64,000 nucleotides of DNA, from positions 124,001-188,000 of the forward strand of contig NZ_RCIZ01000003.1 of the NCBI RefSeq assembly GCF_003666685.1, in the 5' to 3' direction. How positions within the stretch are numbered: position 1 is the stretch's first letter; each line of letters starts with the position of its first letter. This stretch comes from Mesorhizobium sp. YM1C-6-2 (GTDB lineage: Bacteria; Pseudomonadota; Alphaproteobacteria; Rhizobiales; Rhizobiaceae). The notes beneath the pieces are model-generated. The model did not search any database and had not been told where the DNA came from. It saw nothing but the letters and a program-made list of their open reading frames with translations. Positions 21,830-34,636 of this stretch are shown piece after piece. A program made the translations under genes and the position numbers.

Positions 21830-22963
21830 ATGGCAAGATTCAGGTTTCATAAGCTGGCCGCTCTGGCGGTCCTCTTCGGTGTCGGCGCATGGGTCGCGAC
21901 CGGCGAGTTCTCGTCTGTGGGCAGCGCCCAGAACGAAGCGCCGCCGACGCCGGCCGAAGCCGCCGCAGAGGTGAAGGCGCCGCTGAGGACGGTGGCGGTG
22001 ATCACGCCGCCGCGCGTCGAGCATGCGCGCGCCATCCGCATATCCGGGCACACCGACGCCGAAAAACGCGTCACGCTGGCGACCCGCGTCATGGGCGTGA
22101 TCGACGAACTGCCGGTGAAGCAGGGCGAGCGCGTCGAGCGCGGCGAACTGGTGATGCGCCTCGAGGCCGAGGACAAGGAAGCGGCGGTCAGGATGGCCGA
22201 AAGCCTGGTCACGCAGCGCCAGGCCGAGGCGGACGCCGCGGAGCGGCTCGTCTCGGGCGGCAATGCGCCGAGGCTGCAGGCCGATCAGGCCCGCGCCTCC
22301 CTTGCCACCGCCAAGTCGCAGTTGGAGGGCGCCAAGGCCGAACTCGCCCAATATTCCATCTACGCACCCTATAATGGCGTCGTCGATCGCATTCCGGTCC
22401 AGCGCGGGAGCGCGATCCTCGCCGGAACCGAAGTGGCGACGCTGATCAATCTCGATCCCTTGCTGGCGATAGGCGAGGTGAGCGAGCGCGACCTCAGATA
22501 TCTGAAGCCGGGCAACACCGCCCAGATCAGGCTGGTCGACGGCACCGTCACCGAAGGAACGCTGCGCTATGTCAGCCGCGACGCCTCGCCCGCTACGCGC
22601 ACCTTCCGCATCGAGGTGGCGATCCCCAACGAGGACAAGAAGCTGCCCGCCGGCATGACGGCCGAGATCGTGCTGCTCGCCGATCCGGCCGATTCGGTGG
22701 TGCTGCCGCGTTCGGTGGTGACGCTGAGCTCGAACGGCGACCTCGGCATCCGCGCCGTCGACAAGGACAACAAGGTCGTGTTCTTCCCGATCGACCTCGT
22801 CGACGACACGCCGAAGGGCCTTGTGCTTGCCGGCATCCCGGCCGATGCGCGCGTCATCGTCGCAGGCCAGGACCTGGTCAGCGACGGCGACGAGGTGAAG
22901 CCCGTCGAAGCCGACCTTGCGACGGTCCAGAAGCTCGCCGGCGAGACCGCCGACGGAACCTGA
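21830..22963 (+). CDS. RND efflux periplasmic adaptor subunit (HlyD/AcrA family)
   Basis: This 377-residue membrane-fusion protein has an N-terminal signal anchor (about 8-24) and a first lipoyl half with GVIDELPVKQGERVERGELVMRLE split around the motif. An alpha-helical hairpin rich in Ala, Glu and Gln follows (about 115-170), then the second lipoyl half YAPYNGVVDRIPVQRG and a beta-barrel domain. It bridges the inner-membrane pump and an outer-membrane channel. The permease gene follows 27 bases later; no TolC-like gene is present. Confidence 0.92.
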   Translation: MARFRFHKLAALAVLFGVGAWVATGEFSSVGSAQNEAPPTPAEAAAEVKAPLRTVAVITPPRVEHARAIRISGHTDAEKRVTLATRVMGVIDELPVKQGERVERGELVMRLEAEDKEAAVRMAESLVTQRQAEADAAERLVSGGNAPRLQADQARASLATAKSQLEGAKAELAQYSIYAPYNGVVDRIPVQRGSAILAGTEVATLINLDPLLAIGEVSERDLRYLKPGNTAQIRLVDGTVTEGTLRYVSRDASPATRTFRIEVAIPNEDKKLPAGMTAEIVLLADPADSVVLPRSVVTLSSNGDLGIRAVDKDNKVVFFPIDLVDDTPKGLVLAGIPADARVIVAGQDLVSDGDEVKPVEADLATVQKLAGETADGT

Positions 22964-22990
22964 TCCGGAGAAGCACGGAACAATCGCCCC

Positions 22991-25900
22991 ATGGATATCG
23001 TCAAGCTAGCGATCAAGAACGCGCGACTGACGTTGTCCGTGCTTGCCTTCCTGGTGATCGCGGGCGCGCTTGCCTATCAGGCGGTGCCCAAGGAGGCGGA
23101 GCCGGACGTCGCGATCCCCATCATGTATGTGAGCCTGGTCTATCAGGGCATCTCGCCCGAGGACTCGGAACGCCTGCTGCTGAGGCCCGTCGAATCCCAG
23201 CTCAAGAACCTCAAGGGGCTGAAGGAGATGAAGTCCGCCGCCTATGAGGGCGGCGGCTACGTGCTGGTCGAATTCGACCCGTCGACAGATCTCGGCGACG
23301 CGCTGATCGACACCCGCAACAAGGTGCAGGACGCCAAGCGCGACCTGCCCGAAGGCGTCGAGGAGCCGACGGTCAACGAGGTCAACATCTCGGAATTCCC
23401 GGTGCTCGTCGTCACGCTGTCCGGCAATGTGCCGGAACGCACGCTGACGGCGGCGGCGAAGGAGCTGCGCGACCGCATCGAGGAAGTCCCCGGCGTGCTC
23501 GAAGGGGCGCTCCAGGGTTCGCGCGACGAGCAGGTCGAGGCGATCATCGATCCGGTGAAGCTGTCCTCCTACGGGCTGCGGCTCGACCAGCTCATCCAGG
23601 GCGTGGGCACTTCGAACAGCCTGGTGGCCGCCGGTGCGATCGAGGGCTCCGAGGGCAAGTATTCGGTCAAGGTGCCTGCCCTCATCGAGACGCCCCAGGA
23701 CGTCGCCAACCTGCCGGTCGTCGCCGGCGAGAACGCCGTCGTGCGCGTGCAGGACATCGCCACCGTGCGCTCGACCTTCAAGGACGCCGAGACGATCACC
23801 CGGCTCGATGGCAAGCCCGCCATCGCCATCGAGGTGAAGAAGCGCATCGGCGCCAACATCGTCGAAACGATCGAGGGCGCCAAGGCCGTCGCCGACGCCT
23901 TCGTAAAGTCCGCGCCGGAGGGCATGGAAGTCACCTACACGCAGGACAAGTCGGTCTTCGTCAACACGCTGCTCAACGACCTGCAGAACCATGTGATCAT
24001 CGCGGTGGTCCTGGTCTTCATCGTCATCCTCTACGCGCTGTCCGGCCGCGCCTCGCTGCTCATCGGCCTCGCCATCCCGTCCTCCTTCCTGATGGGCATA
24101 CTGGCGCTCGCGCTGATGGGCTACACGATCAACATGATCGTGCTGTTCTCGCTGATCCTGGCGGTCGGCATGCTGGTCGACGACGCGATCATCGTCACCG
24201 AATTCGCCGAGCGGCGCATGTCGGAAGGCATGCCCAAGGAACAGGCCTTCGAGCTCGCCGCCAAGCGCATGGCCGGCCCGGTCATCGCCGCCACCATGAC
24301 GCGCATCGCCGCCTTCTCGCCGCTGCTGTTCTGGCCGGGCATCGTCGGCGACTTCATGAAATACCTGCCGATCACGCTGATCGTGACGCTCGCCGCTTCC
24401 ATGGCCTATGCGCTCATCTTCGCGCCCACCATCGGCGCGCTCTACGCCAAGGCGCCTAAACATGGCGAGGAGGAGCACAAGGACGGCTTCTACATGGCGA
24501 TCGTCAACAAGGCGGTCCACTATCCCAAGACCGTCCTGGTGCTGACGGTTGCGCTGCTGGTCGCCGTGCCGGTCGCCTATTCGAAATACGGCGCCGGCGT
24601 CGAGTTCTTCCCGACCGTCGAGCCCGACTACGGCCTGCTCTACGTGCATGCGCGCGGCAACCTCTCGCTCGCCGAGATGGACGCGGCGACGCGCGAGGCG
24701 GAGAAGCGCATCCTCGGCTGGCCGGGCATCAAGTCGGTCTACACGCGGGCGGGTAAATCGCGCGGCGGCGGCGCCGAGATCCCGGAGGACGTGGTCGGCG
24801 TCATCCAGTACGAATTCATCGACTGGCGCCAGCGCAAGTCGGCGCATGAGATACTCGACGATTTGCGCGTGGCGATGGCCGGCATTCCCGGCGTCGACGT
24901 CGAAGTGCGCGTGCCCGACGCCGGCCCGCCAACCGGCAAGCCGATCCAGGTGCAGCTCTCCGCCGTCGATCCGACCGGGCTCAACGAAAGGGCCGCGAAG
25001 GTCGCCGCCGAAGTCGCCAAGGTGCCCGGCGTCATCGACATCTCAGACGGCCTGCCGCCGCCGGGCGTCGACTGGTCGCTTGAGATCGACCGCTCGAAGG
25101 CGGCGCAGTTCGGCGTCAGCCCGATGGCGGTCGGTACCGCCGTCCAGCTCGTCACCACCGGCCTCAAGCTGACCGATTACCGGCCGGCCGGCGCCGACGA
25201 CGCGGTCGACATCCGGCTGCGCCTGCCCGAGGACCGCCGCACGCTGGCCGAACTCGACCAGCTGCGCATCCAGACGGCCCAGGGCGCCGTGCCGATCTCC
25301 AACTTCGTGTCGCGCAAGCCGGAGAAGACGGTCGGCATCCTGAACCGCATCGACGGCAAGCGCACCATCACGATCCAGGGCAATGTCGCCTCAGGCAATC
25401 AGGTGGCGGCCGTGCAGGGCCAGGTCAGCCAGCTCGTCGGCGGCATGGGTCTCGACCAGGAAGGCATCGACTGGAAGCTCGCCGGCTCCAATGAGGACAG
25501 CGAGGAGGCGAGCGCCTTCCTCAGCAATGCCTTCGGCGCGGCGATCTTCCTCATCTTCCTGGTGCTGCTGGCGCAGTTCAACAAGTTCACCAGCGTGTGG
25601 CTGGTGCTGTCCTGCGTGGTCATGGCGACGATTGGCGCGCTGCTCGGCATGATGCTGACCGGCCAGGCCTTCGTCATCGTCATGTCCGGCATCGGCGTCA
25701 TTGCGCTGGCCGGCGTGGTGGTGAACAACAACATCGTCTTGATCGACACCTACGACCGTCTTCGCGACGAAGGCTGGAACAAGTTGGACGCGGTGCTGCA
25801 GACCTGCCGCGAGCGCGCCCGCCCCGTCGTGCTGACGGCGCTGTCGGCCATCCTCGGCGTGCTGCCGATCGCCTTCGGCCTGGGCCTCGAACTCTTCCAC

Positions 25901-26164
25901 CACGAGACGACGATCAACGCGCCGTCGACGCAGTGGTGGATCGCGCTCTCCTCGGCGATCGTGTTCGGCCTCTCCTTCGCCACCGTGCTGACGCTGGTCG
26001 TGACGCCGTCGATGCTGATGGTGTTCACGCGTGACGTGCCCAAGAAGGGCGAGCGGCGCGGCTGGTTCAGCCGCCTGTTCCGCCGCGGCGGCAAGGCCGA
26101 GGAACCGGCCGCTCCGGCCGCGAAGGACGAACCTGCCATCGCCTTCCCGAAGGCGGCGGAATAA
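22991..26164 (+). CDS. RND efflux transporter permease (AcrB/MexB-like)
   Basis: This 1057-residue protein has the RND plan: TM1 near residues 13-30, a large periplasmic loop, TM2-6, then a repeat of the same. The proton-relay aspartates are Asp397 and Asp398 in AVGMLVDDAIIVTE. The second half has GVVVNNNIVLIDTYDRLRDEG. The N-terminal MDIVKLAIKNARLTLS is typical of the hydrophobe/amphiphile efflux group related to MdtC-like and VexH-like pumps. Substrate unknown. Confidence 0.93.
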   Translation: MDIVKLAIKNARLTLSVLAFLVIAGALAYQAVPKEAEPDVAIPIMYVSLVYQGISPEDSERLLLRPVESQLKNLKGLKEMKSAAYEGGGYVLVEFDPSTDLGDALIDTRNKVQDAKRDLPEGVEEPTVNEVNISEFPVLVVTLSGNVPERTLTAAAKELRDRIEEVPGVLEGALQGSRDEQVEAIIDPVKLSSYGLRLDQLIQGVGTSNSLVAAGAIEGSEGKYSVKVPALIETPQDVANLPVVAGENAVVRVQDIATVRSTFKDAETITRLDGKPAIAIEVKKRIGANIVETIEGAKAVADAFVKSAPEGMEVTYTQDKSVFVNTLLNDLQNHVIIAVVLVFIVILYALSGRASLLIGLAIPSSFLMGILALALMGYTINMIVLFSLILAVGMLVDDAIIVTEFAERRMSEGMPKEQAFELAAKRMAGPVIAATMTRIAAFSPLLFWPGIVGDFMKYLPITLIVTLAASMAYALIFAPTIGALYAKAPKHGEEEHKDGFYMAIVNKAVHYPKTVLVLTVALLVAVPVAYSKYGAGVEFFPTVEPDYGLLYVHARGNLSLAEMDAATREAEKRILGWPGIKSVYTRAGKSRGGGAEIPEDVVGVIQYEFIDWRQRKSAHEILDDLRVAMAGIPGVDVEVRVPDAGPPTGKPIQVQLSAVDPTGLNERAAKVAAEVAKVPGVIDISDGLPPPGVDWSLEIDRSKAAQFGVSPMAVGTAVQLVTTGLKLTDYRPAGADDAVDIRLRLPEDRRTLAELDQLRIQTAQGAVPISNFVSRKPEKTVGILNRIDGKRTITIQGNVASGNQVAAVQGQVSQLVGGMGLDQEGIDWKLAGSNEDSEEASAFLSNAFGAAIFLIFLVLLAQFNKFTSVWLVLSCVVMATIGALLGMMLTGQAFVIVMSGIGVIALAGVVVNNNIVLIDTYDRLRDEGWNKLDAVLQTCRERARPVVLTALSAILGVLPIAFGLGLELFHHETTINAPSTQWWIALSSAIVFGLSFATVLTLVVTPSMLMVFTRDVPKKGERRGWFSRLFRRGGKAEEPAAPAAKDEPAIAFPKAAE

Positions 26165-26331
26165 CGCCGACGATCCCGTTCGGTACGGACTTCCGGACGG
26201 GATCGCGCTTTTCCAGTCAATTCCCTCGGCACTTGGCCGGCCAGGCAATCGCCCGACGTCTCCCAGACGCAGGGAACAAGCCGCCGATCTCGCGCATTGT
26301 TGTGCGATTGCAACACCAAGCGAGGGTTCAA

Positions 26332-26490
26332 ATGACCTTGACGACCATCCTGATCATCATCCTCATCCTAATCCTGCTCGGCGCGATCCCCGCTTGGCCG
26401 CATTCGCGCGGCTGGGGTTATGGACCGTCCGGCATCGTCGGCGTTATCCTCATCATCCTGCTGATCCTGGTGCTGATGGGCCGCATCTGA
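26332..26490 (+). CDS. DUF3309 small membrane peptide
   Basis: This is a 52-residue peptide. An Ile/Leu-rich span follows MTLTTI, then LLGAIPAWPHSRGWGYGPSG, then a second Ile/Leu-rich span. The central WPHSxGWGYxPSG motif is diagnostic of DUF3309, widespread in Rhizobiales and often stress-induced. The ATG at 26332 is chosen because the upstream in-frame residues are not conserved. Function unknown. Confidence 0.85.
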   Translation: MTLTTILIIILILILLGAIPAWPHSRGWGYGPSGIVGVILIILLILVLMGRI

Positions 26491-26521
26491 ACGACCGCCG
26501 GCGTCTCAGGAACCAACAGGA

Positions 26522-26546
26522 TAGAGTGGTTCTGCTAACCGCTCTA
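26522..26546. terminator. Convergent hairpin overlapping the MFS stop codon
   Basis: TAGAGTGGTT (26522-26531) and AACCGCTCTA (26537-26546) form a 10-bp stem with one G-U pair and a five-base loop. It separates the convergent DUF3309 and MFS genes. The MFS stop TAG is part of the stem. TAGAGCGGTT also resembles the end of the mesorhizobial repeat seen at 10814-10918. Confidence 0.55.
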
Positions 26547-27731
26547 GATCGGCAGGACGGGATCGCTGCTGTCAGGCGAAAAGTCGGCGGTGCGGGTGAT
26601 GCTGGAACCCAGGAACACCAGCATCAGCAGGATGGCGATCGCTATGTAGATCGGCGAGAAGCCGGTGCGCTCGCCGACGAAGCCGATCAGCGAAGGGGCC
26701 ACCAATATGCCTGAATAGCCCATGGTGGTGACGACACTGACGCCGGCGCCGGGACTTGTGTCGGGCTGGTTGCCGGCCGCCGAAAACAGGATCGGGATCG
26801 TGTTGGCGATGCCGAGGCCTGCGATCGCGAAGGCGCCGATCGCCAGCCACGGCCACGGCGCCAGCCCCGCGACCAGTATGCCGGCGGCAGCGACGAGGCA
26901 TGAGACGCGGAACGTGACCACGGCGCCGAACTTCTTGCGCACGCCGTCGCCGAGGAAACGCATGAGCGCCATGGCGCCGGCGAAGGCGCCGAAGGCGAGA
27001 CCGGCGGTGGCGATGTCGCTGCCGAGTTCCTGGTTGAGATAGAGCGCGCCCCAGTCGAGGACCGCGCCCTCGGAATTCATGCAGAGAAGCGCCATGGCGC
27101 CGACGATGTAGACGCCCGGCCGGCGCGGCAGCGAGAACTTCTTGTGCTGTTCCGCGATCGGCAGGTCCGCGACCAGATGCCGGATCGCCAGTCCCGTCAT
27201 GATCGCCGCCGCGATCGTCACGATCACCGCATGCGGCAGGTGTCCCCAGTTCTGGATCATCAGGCCGCCGGTGCTGCCGCCGACGAAGCCGCCCAGGCTC
27301 CAGAAGCCGTGCGAGGAGGACATGATGGGACGTCCGAGCCGCCGTTCCACCGTCACCGCGTTGGCGTTCATCGACACATCGGTCGCGCCGAAGGTGGCGC
27401 CGAATATGTACATCGCCACCGCCGCAGTGGCGACGCCCGGCGCCAGCGCGACCAGTAGCAGCCCGAAGCAACAGGAAATCGCAAACAGGGTCGTCACCCT
27501 CTTTGATCCGTGTTTCGGGATCAGATGGCCGGCCCAGATCATCGCGCTGACCGCCCCCGCACCGAACAGCAGGAGCAGCAGGCCGAGCGTGAACTCGGTG
27601 ATCTGCAGCCGGACCAGGAGGACGGGAATCTGTGGCGCCCAGCTTCCCAGGACGAAGCCGTTCATGAAGAAGATCGCGGCGACCGCCCAGCGGCCGCGAA
27701 TTGCGATAGCGGCGGCGTTGCTGGCATCCAT
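26544..27731 (-). CDS. MFS transporter
   Basis: This 395-residue transporter has about 12 hydrophobic segments. The first helix (GRWAVAAIFFMNGFVLGSWAPQIP) and the segment ATFGATDVSMNANAV resemble the FucP/YbjJ-like MFS subgroup. The substrate is unknown; YbjJ-type proteins are annotated as inner-membrane transporters. The ATG at 27729-27731 (MDASNAAAIAIRG) is preferred over a start 42 codons upstream because hydrophobic helix 1 then begins near residue 10. It is divergent from the ribH riboswitch. Confidence 0.85.
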   Translation of the reverse strand: MDASNAAAIAIRGRWAVAAIFFMNGFVLGSWAPQIPVLLVRLQITEFTLGLLLLLFGAGAVSAMIWAGHLIPKHGSKRVTTLFAISCCFGLLLVALAPGVATAAVAMYIFGATFGATDVSMNANAVTVERRLGRPIMSSSHGFWSLGGFVGGSTGGLMIQNWGHLPHAVIVTIAAAIMTGLAIRHLVADLPIAEQHKKFSLPRRPGVYIVGAMALLCMNSEGAVLDWGALYLNQELGSDIATAGLAFGAFAGAMALMRFLGDGVRKKFGAVVTFRVSCLVAAAGILVAGLAPWPWLAIGAFAIAGLGIANTIPILFSAAGNQPDTSPGAGVSVVTTMGYSGILVAPSLIGFVGERTGFSPIYIAIAILLMLVFLGSSITRTADFSPDSSDPVLPI

Positions 27732-27881
27732 GGGTGTAGCTCCGGTTCGGGCGCGAGGTAAATCGATTAGGTGAGGCCGAGTCAATCCGCGCGCATCGAA
27801 AGCGCTTGGGCCACGTTCCGGCGAGCATTGGCAAGACAGAGCGAATGCATTGCACATTCGCGGCGGCGGCTTTATGGCAGG
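27732..27881. other. Divergent promoter region of the MFS gene and ribH2
   Basis: This 150-base stretch separates the MFS start from the FMN riboswitch. It contains a short inverted repeat, GCGAATG (27841-27847) with CATTCGC (27855-27861), that may be an operator. No gene is visible. Confidence 0.35.
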
Positions 27882-28040
27882 ATCGTTCTCAGGGCAGGGT
27901 GCAACTCCCTACCGGCGGTATGCGGCCGATTTGTGAATGAACAATTTGGTCGCGAGCCCGCGAGCGCCTTCCGCAAGGAAGGGTCAGCAGATCAGGTGCG
28001 ATGCCTGGGCCGACGGTCATAGTCCGGATGAAAGAGAATA
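27882..28040 (+). promoter_or_regulatory. FMN riboswitch (RFN element)
   Basis: Conserved RFN blocks occur in order: TCTCAGGGCAGGGTG, ACTCCCTACCGGCGGT, GAGCCCGCGAGCG, GGTCAGCAGATCAGGTG, GGGCCGACGGTCATAGTC and GGATGAAAGAGA. FMN binding would repress expression of the lumazine synthase gene that starts about 78 bases downstream. The variable arm around 27940 is a short AT-rich hairpin. Confidence 0.95.
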
Positions 28041-28117
28041 TGCGGTGTGGAGTGGTCAACTCCGCACGATGCGTATGATCGCCTTGGGTGACGTGTCAGT
28101 TGCAGAAAGGTGATCAT

Positions 28118-28552
28118 ATGACACAAACCCGCTATGCATTCGTCAAAGCCAATTGGCATGCCGACATCGTCGACCGCGCCTATGAAGGCTTTTGCGAGAT
28201 CATCCCCGCCGAACAGGTCGACGTCTTCACGGTCCCGGGCGCCTTCGAGCTGCCGCTGTTTGCCCGCGAGCTCGCCCTGACCGGACGCTACGCTTCGGTC
28301 GCGGCCGCAGCCTTCGTCGTCGATGGCGGCATCTACCGGCACGATTTTGTGGCGCAGGCCGTGGTCGAGGGGCTGATGCGCGTCGGCCTGGATACCGGCG
28401 TGCCGATCCTGTCGGTATCGCTCACGCCGCATCACTACCAGGAGACGGAACACCACAACCGGATCTTCCAGGCGCATTTCGTTGAGAAGGGCCGGGAGGC
28501 GGCGCGCGCCGCCCTCATGCTGGAAAAGTCGCGCGCGGCGATCGCCGCGTAA
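28118..28552 (+). CDS. ribH2: 6,7-dimethyl-8-ribityllumazine synthase, type II (RibH2)
   Basis: This lumazine synthase makes the penultimate riboflavin precursor. The 144-residue protein has FVKANWHADIVDRAYEGF, TVPGAFELPLFAREL and VDGGIYRHDFV, and it lacks the usual type I GAVIRGxTxHFD motif. This matches the RibH2 (Brucella-type, decameric) enzyme. The ATG at 28118 follows AAAGGTGA. Standing alone behind an FMN riboswitch is the known arrangement for ribH2 in Rhizobiales, where ribH1 lies in a separate rib cluster. Confidence 0.92.
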   Translation: MTQTRYAFVKANWHADIVDRAYEGFCEIIPAEQVDVFTVPGAFELPLFARELALTGRYASVAAAAFVVDGGIYRHDFVAQAVVEGLMRVGLDTGVPILSVSLTPHHYQETEHHNRIFQAHFVEKGREAARAALMLEKSRAAIAA

Positions 28553-28586
28553 TCAGACTGTCGCGATTTGCCGTCGCCTGACTGGC

Positions 28587-28621
28587 GTCGTCATCCCCGG
28601 CTTTTCCCCGAGGATGACGAC
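28587..28621. terminator. Convergent hairpin between ribH2 and pyc
   Basis: GTCGTCATCC (28587-28596) pairs with GGATGACGAC (28612-28621) around a 15-base loop that itself pairs CCGG-like bases. The sequence resembles REP-like hairpins common in Rhizobiales and sits between two convergent genes. Confidence 0.6.
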
Positions 28622-28660
28622 TAGGCAGATGCGATCGAGGCGGAGCGCTTCCTCGCGGCC

Positions 28661-32119
<3,459 letters not shown>

Positions 32120-32235
32120 GGGCGCGCTCCGGAAGGGACGGGTTTTGACGGAGCAACAATTAGCGCGAAAATGCTGCAGTGCAACCAAATTGCGTAGGCG
32201 GCTTCCGACCGATCCGGCCGGCCGCGCCGCGCCCG

Positions 32236-32271
32236 CCAAAAACAAAACGCCCGGCGCATGGCCGGGCGTTT
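32236..32271 (-). terminator. Rho-independent terminator of the livJ gene
   Basis: A perfect 11-bp stem, AAACGCCCGGC (32245-32255) with GCCGGGCGTTT (32261-32271), is followed on the minus strand by TTTTGTTTTTGG. It lies 20 bases after the stop of the leftward livJ-like gene. Confidence 0.9.
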
Positions 32272-32290
32272 CGCGTGATATCCTGGGATA

Positions 32291-33406
32291 TCAGAGCTGG
32301 AAGTAGTTGTACTTGCCGTCGTCGCCCTTGCGCCATTCGTAGACGACGTAGTCGGCGTCGGTGCGGTCACCCTTCTCGTTGAAGGACAGCTCGCCGAGAA
32401 CGGTCTTGAAGGGACCCTTCTCCTTGATCGCCTTGGCGACTTCCTGCGGATCGTTCGAACCGGCAGCGGTGGCCGCCTGGGCGAGGATCTGCGTGGCCGC
32501 ATAGGCATAGAGCGTGTAGGCTTCCGGCTCGAAGCCGGCGGCGCGGAACTTCTCGACCACTTCCTTGGCGGCCGGGTTGTTGCGCGGATCCGGACCGAAG
32601 GTGTTCAGCGTGCCGGCAACGGCGTCGCCCGCGATCGAGGCGAGTTCGTTCGACACGATGCCGTCGCCCGAGAACAGCGGAGCCTTCAGGCCCTGGTCAG
32701 CCGACTGGCGGATGATCAGGCCGGCTTCCGTGTGCAGGCCGCCCCAGTAGATCAGGGTGACGCCGGCGTCCTTCATCTTGGCGATCAGCGCGGAGAAGTC
32801 CTTGTCGCCGACATTGACGCCTTCGTAGAGGGCTTCGGTGACGCCGGCGGCGTTGAGCGCCTTCTTGGTCTCGTCGGCGAGGCCCTGGCCGTAAGGCGTC
32901 TTGTCGTGGATCACCGCGACCTTGGCGTCCTTGAAGTTGGCGGCGATATAGGCGCCGGCCACCTCGCCCTGCTGGTCGTCACGGCCGCAGACGCGGAACG
33001 TGTTCCACAGGCCGCGCTCGGTGTAGACCGGGTTGGTCGCCGCAGGCGTGATCTCCAGGATGCCGTTCTCGGCATAGACTTCGGAAGCCGGGATCGAAAC
33101 GCCCGAGTTGAAGTGGCCGACCACGAACTTGACGCCATCGGCGACGAATTTGTTGGCGACCGAGATGCCCTGCTTCGGATCGGAAACGTCGTCGCCGACG
33201 CTGAGCGAAATCTGCTCGCCGTTAACGCCGCCGGCGGCGTTGATGTCCTTAACGGCCATCTCCGCGCCCTTCTGGAGCTGCGCGCCGAAGGCAGCGTTCG
33301 GACCGGTGATCGGACCGCCGACGCCGACCAGAAGGTCAGCCCAGGCGCTGCCGCTGAACGCGAGCAACGATGTCAGCGCGACGGCGGACAAGAATGACTT
33401 TCTCAT
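32291..33406 (-). CDS. livJ: Branched-chain amino acid-type ABC transporter substrate-binding protein
   Basis: This 371-residue periplasmic type I binding protein has a Sec signal peptide ([20 protein letters not shown], cleavage after SAWA) and the LivJ start [20 protein letters not shown]. The domains include [20 protein letters not shown] and [12 protein letters not shown]. In the LivJ family such proteins bind Leu, Ile, Val and related neutral amino acids; exact specificity is unknown. It is the last gene of the liv run, separated by 138 bases that probably carry its own promoter. Confidence 0.93.
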   Translation of the reverse strand: MRKSFLSAVALTSLLAFSGSAWADLLVGVGGPITGPNAAFGAQLQKGAEMAVKDINAAGGVNGEQISLSVGDDVSDPKQGISVANKFVADGVKFVVGHFNSGVSIPASEVYAENGILEITPAATNPVYTERGLWNTFRVCGRDDQQGEVAGAYIAANFKDAKVAVIHDKTPYGQGLADETKKALNAAGVTEALYEGVNVGDKDFSALIAKMKDAGVTLIYWGGLHTEAGLIIRQSADQGLKAPLFSGDGIVSNELASIAGDAVAGTLNTFGPDPRNNPAAKEVVEKFRAAGFEPEAYTLYAYAATQILAQAATAAGSNDPQEVAKAIKEKGPFKTVLGELSFNEKGDRTDADYVVYEWRKGDDGKYNYFQL

Positions 33407-33544
33407 TGAAGACTCCCATTAAACCGAGTGGGCGTGGATGAACTTTCATGCGATGCCCACCCTATCGCAGAAAGCGTACTTTGCCGATTTTCCGGCGCTT
33501 GTCACGCCTATTCGGAACGGCTTGGCGTTACATCGCGGTAATGA

Positions 33545-33898
33545 TCAGGCTCCGCTTTTCGGCCTCCAACTCAACAGAGATGCTCGCTCGTAGAGCCAGT
33601 TATACTGCGTCACCATCTGAGTGGTGCGCGTATACTGGTATCCGAGGATGCCGATGACGAGCAGGATTATCGTGTCGACGATGTAATATTGCGCCGTGAA
33701 CATGGTGCCATTGAACAGCGCATGATGGATGAAGCGCACTGCTATGCCGAGAAGCAGCAGGAACACGACGAGCGAGGACATCGGCCGCCATGTCTGGGCG
33801 CAGGCGCGTCCCGTCATCCACGCCGCACCGCCGCCGAGCAGGCAGGTGATGAACAGGAATTGCCAGACCGAGGGTTCTTCGTAGAGGATGCCTTGCAT
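33545..33898 (-). CDS. DUF6867-type small membrane protein in the liv operon
   Basis: This 117-residue protein starts MQGILYEEPSVWQFLF and has three likely membrane spans (about 12-30, 42-60 and 70-88). It ends in a conserved TQYNWLYERASLLSWRPK tail. I recognise it as the DUF6867 type that accompanies branched-chain amino acid ABC genes in Rhizobiales; that name is from memory. It lies nine bases after livF and before livJ, which suggests a transporter-associated role. Function unproven. Confidence 0.7.
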   Translation of the reverse strand: MQGILYEEPSVWQFLFITCLLGGGAAWMTGRACAQTWRPMSSLVVFLLLLGIAVRFIHHALFNGTMFTAQYYIVDTIILLVIGILGYQYTRTTQMVTQYNWLYERASLLSWRPKSGA

Positions 33899-33907
33899 GT
33901 ATGCCTC

Positions 33908-34636
33908 CTAGTGCCGTCCGCCTTCGAGATAGGCGGCGCGCACTTCCGGATCGGCGAGCAGCTGCTGGCCGGTGCCGCTCATGGTGACGTTGCCGTTGAC
34001 GAGCACGTAGCCGCGATTGGCGAGCTTCAGCGCGCCGAAGGCGTTCTGCTCGACCAGGAACACGGTGAGCCCCTGGCTGCGGTTCAACTCGCGCACCGCG
34101 TCGAAGATCTGCTTGACGATCAGCGGCGCCAGTCCCAGCGACGGCTCGTCGAGCAGCAGCAGCTTCGGGCGCGCCATCAGTGCGCGGCCGATCGACAGCA
34201 TCTGCTGCTCGCCGCCCGACAGCGTGCCGCCGCGCTGGTTGATGCGCTCCTTCAGCCGCGGGAAGAGCTGGAAGACCTTCTCGGCGTCCTCGTCGTAATG
34301 CTTCAGCTGATCGAGGCTGGCGCCCATCTGCAGGTTTTCCATCACCGTCATGCGCGGGAAGATGCGCCGCCCTTCCGGCGACTGCGCGATGCGCATGCGC
34401 GCGATCTCGTGCGTCGGCATGTTGGTGATGTCGGTGCCGGCGAAGGTGATGGTGCCGTTCCTGGCGCGCGGCGTGCCGAAGATCGTCATCATCAGCGTCG
34501 ACTTGCCGGCGCCGTTGGCGCCGATCAGCGCGACGATCTCGCCCTCGTTGACGGTGATCGAGACGCCGTTCAGCGCGCGGATATTGCCGTAATAGGTCTC
34601 GACGCCCTCGACCTGGAGCAGGGGTTTGCCGGCCAT
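33908..34636 (-). CDS. livF: Branched-chain amino acid ABC transporter ATP-binding protein LivF
   Basis: This 242-residue ATPase has Walker A GANGAGKS, Q-loop region GTDITNMPTHEIARM, signature LSGGEQQ and Walker B LLLLDEPSLGLAP. ENLQMGA and the SLGLAP ending are typical of LivF rather than LivG. The ATG at 34634-34636 overlaps the livG stop (TGATG); an in-frame GTG lies one codon upstream. It forms the ABC heterodimer with LivG. Confidence 0.95.
   Translation of the reverse strand: MAGKPLLQVEGVETYYGNIRALNGVSITVNEGEIVALIGANGAGKSTLMMTIFGTPRARNGTITFAGTDITNMPTHEIARMRIAQSPEGRRIFPRMTVMENLQMGASLDQLKHYDEDAEKVFQLFPRLKERINQRGGTLSGGEQQMLSIGRALMARPKLLLLDEPSLGLAPLIVKQIFDAVRELNRSQGLTVFLVEQNAFGALKLANRGYVLVNGNVTMSGTGQQLLADPEVRAAYLEGGRH

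Noticed and set aside
23006..24847. Long open frame opposite the RND permease
   Set aside because: The same type of shadow: Arg/Asp/His-rich translation with no recognisable domain, on the antisense of a clear gene.
26299..26314. Similarity of GTTGTGCGATTGCAAC to the palindrome before DUF1127
   Set aside because: The match needs a one-base insertion, the arms are only 4 bp, and the orientation relative to the gene differs; chance is likely.
26271..26320. A second EcfG-type promoter before the DUF3309 gene
   Set aside because: GGAAC is present, but 17 bases later the sequence is CATT, not CGTT, and no other spacing works.
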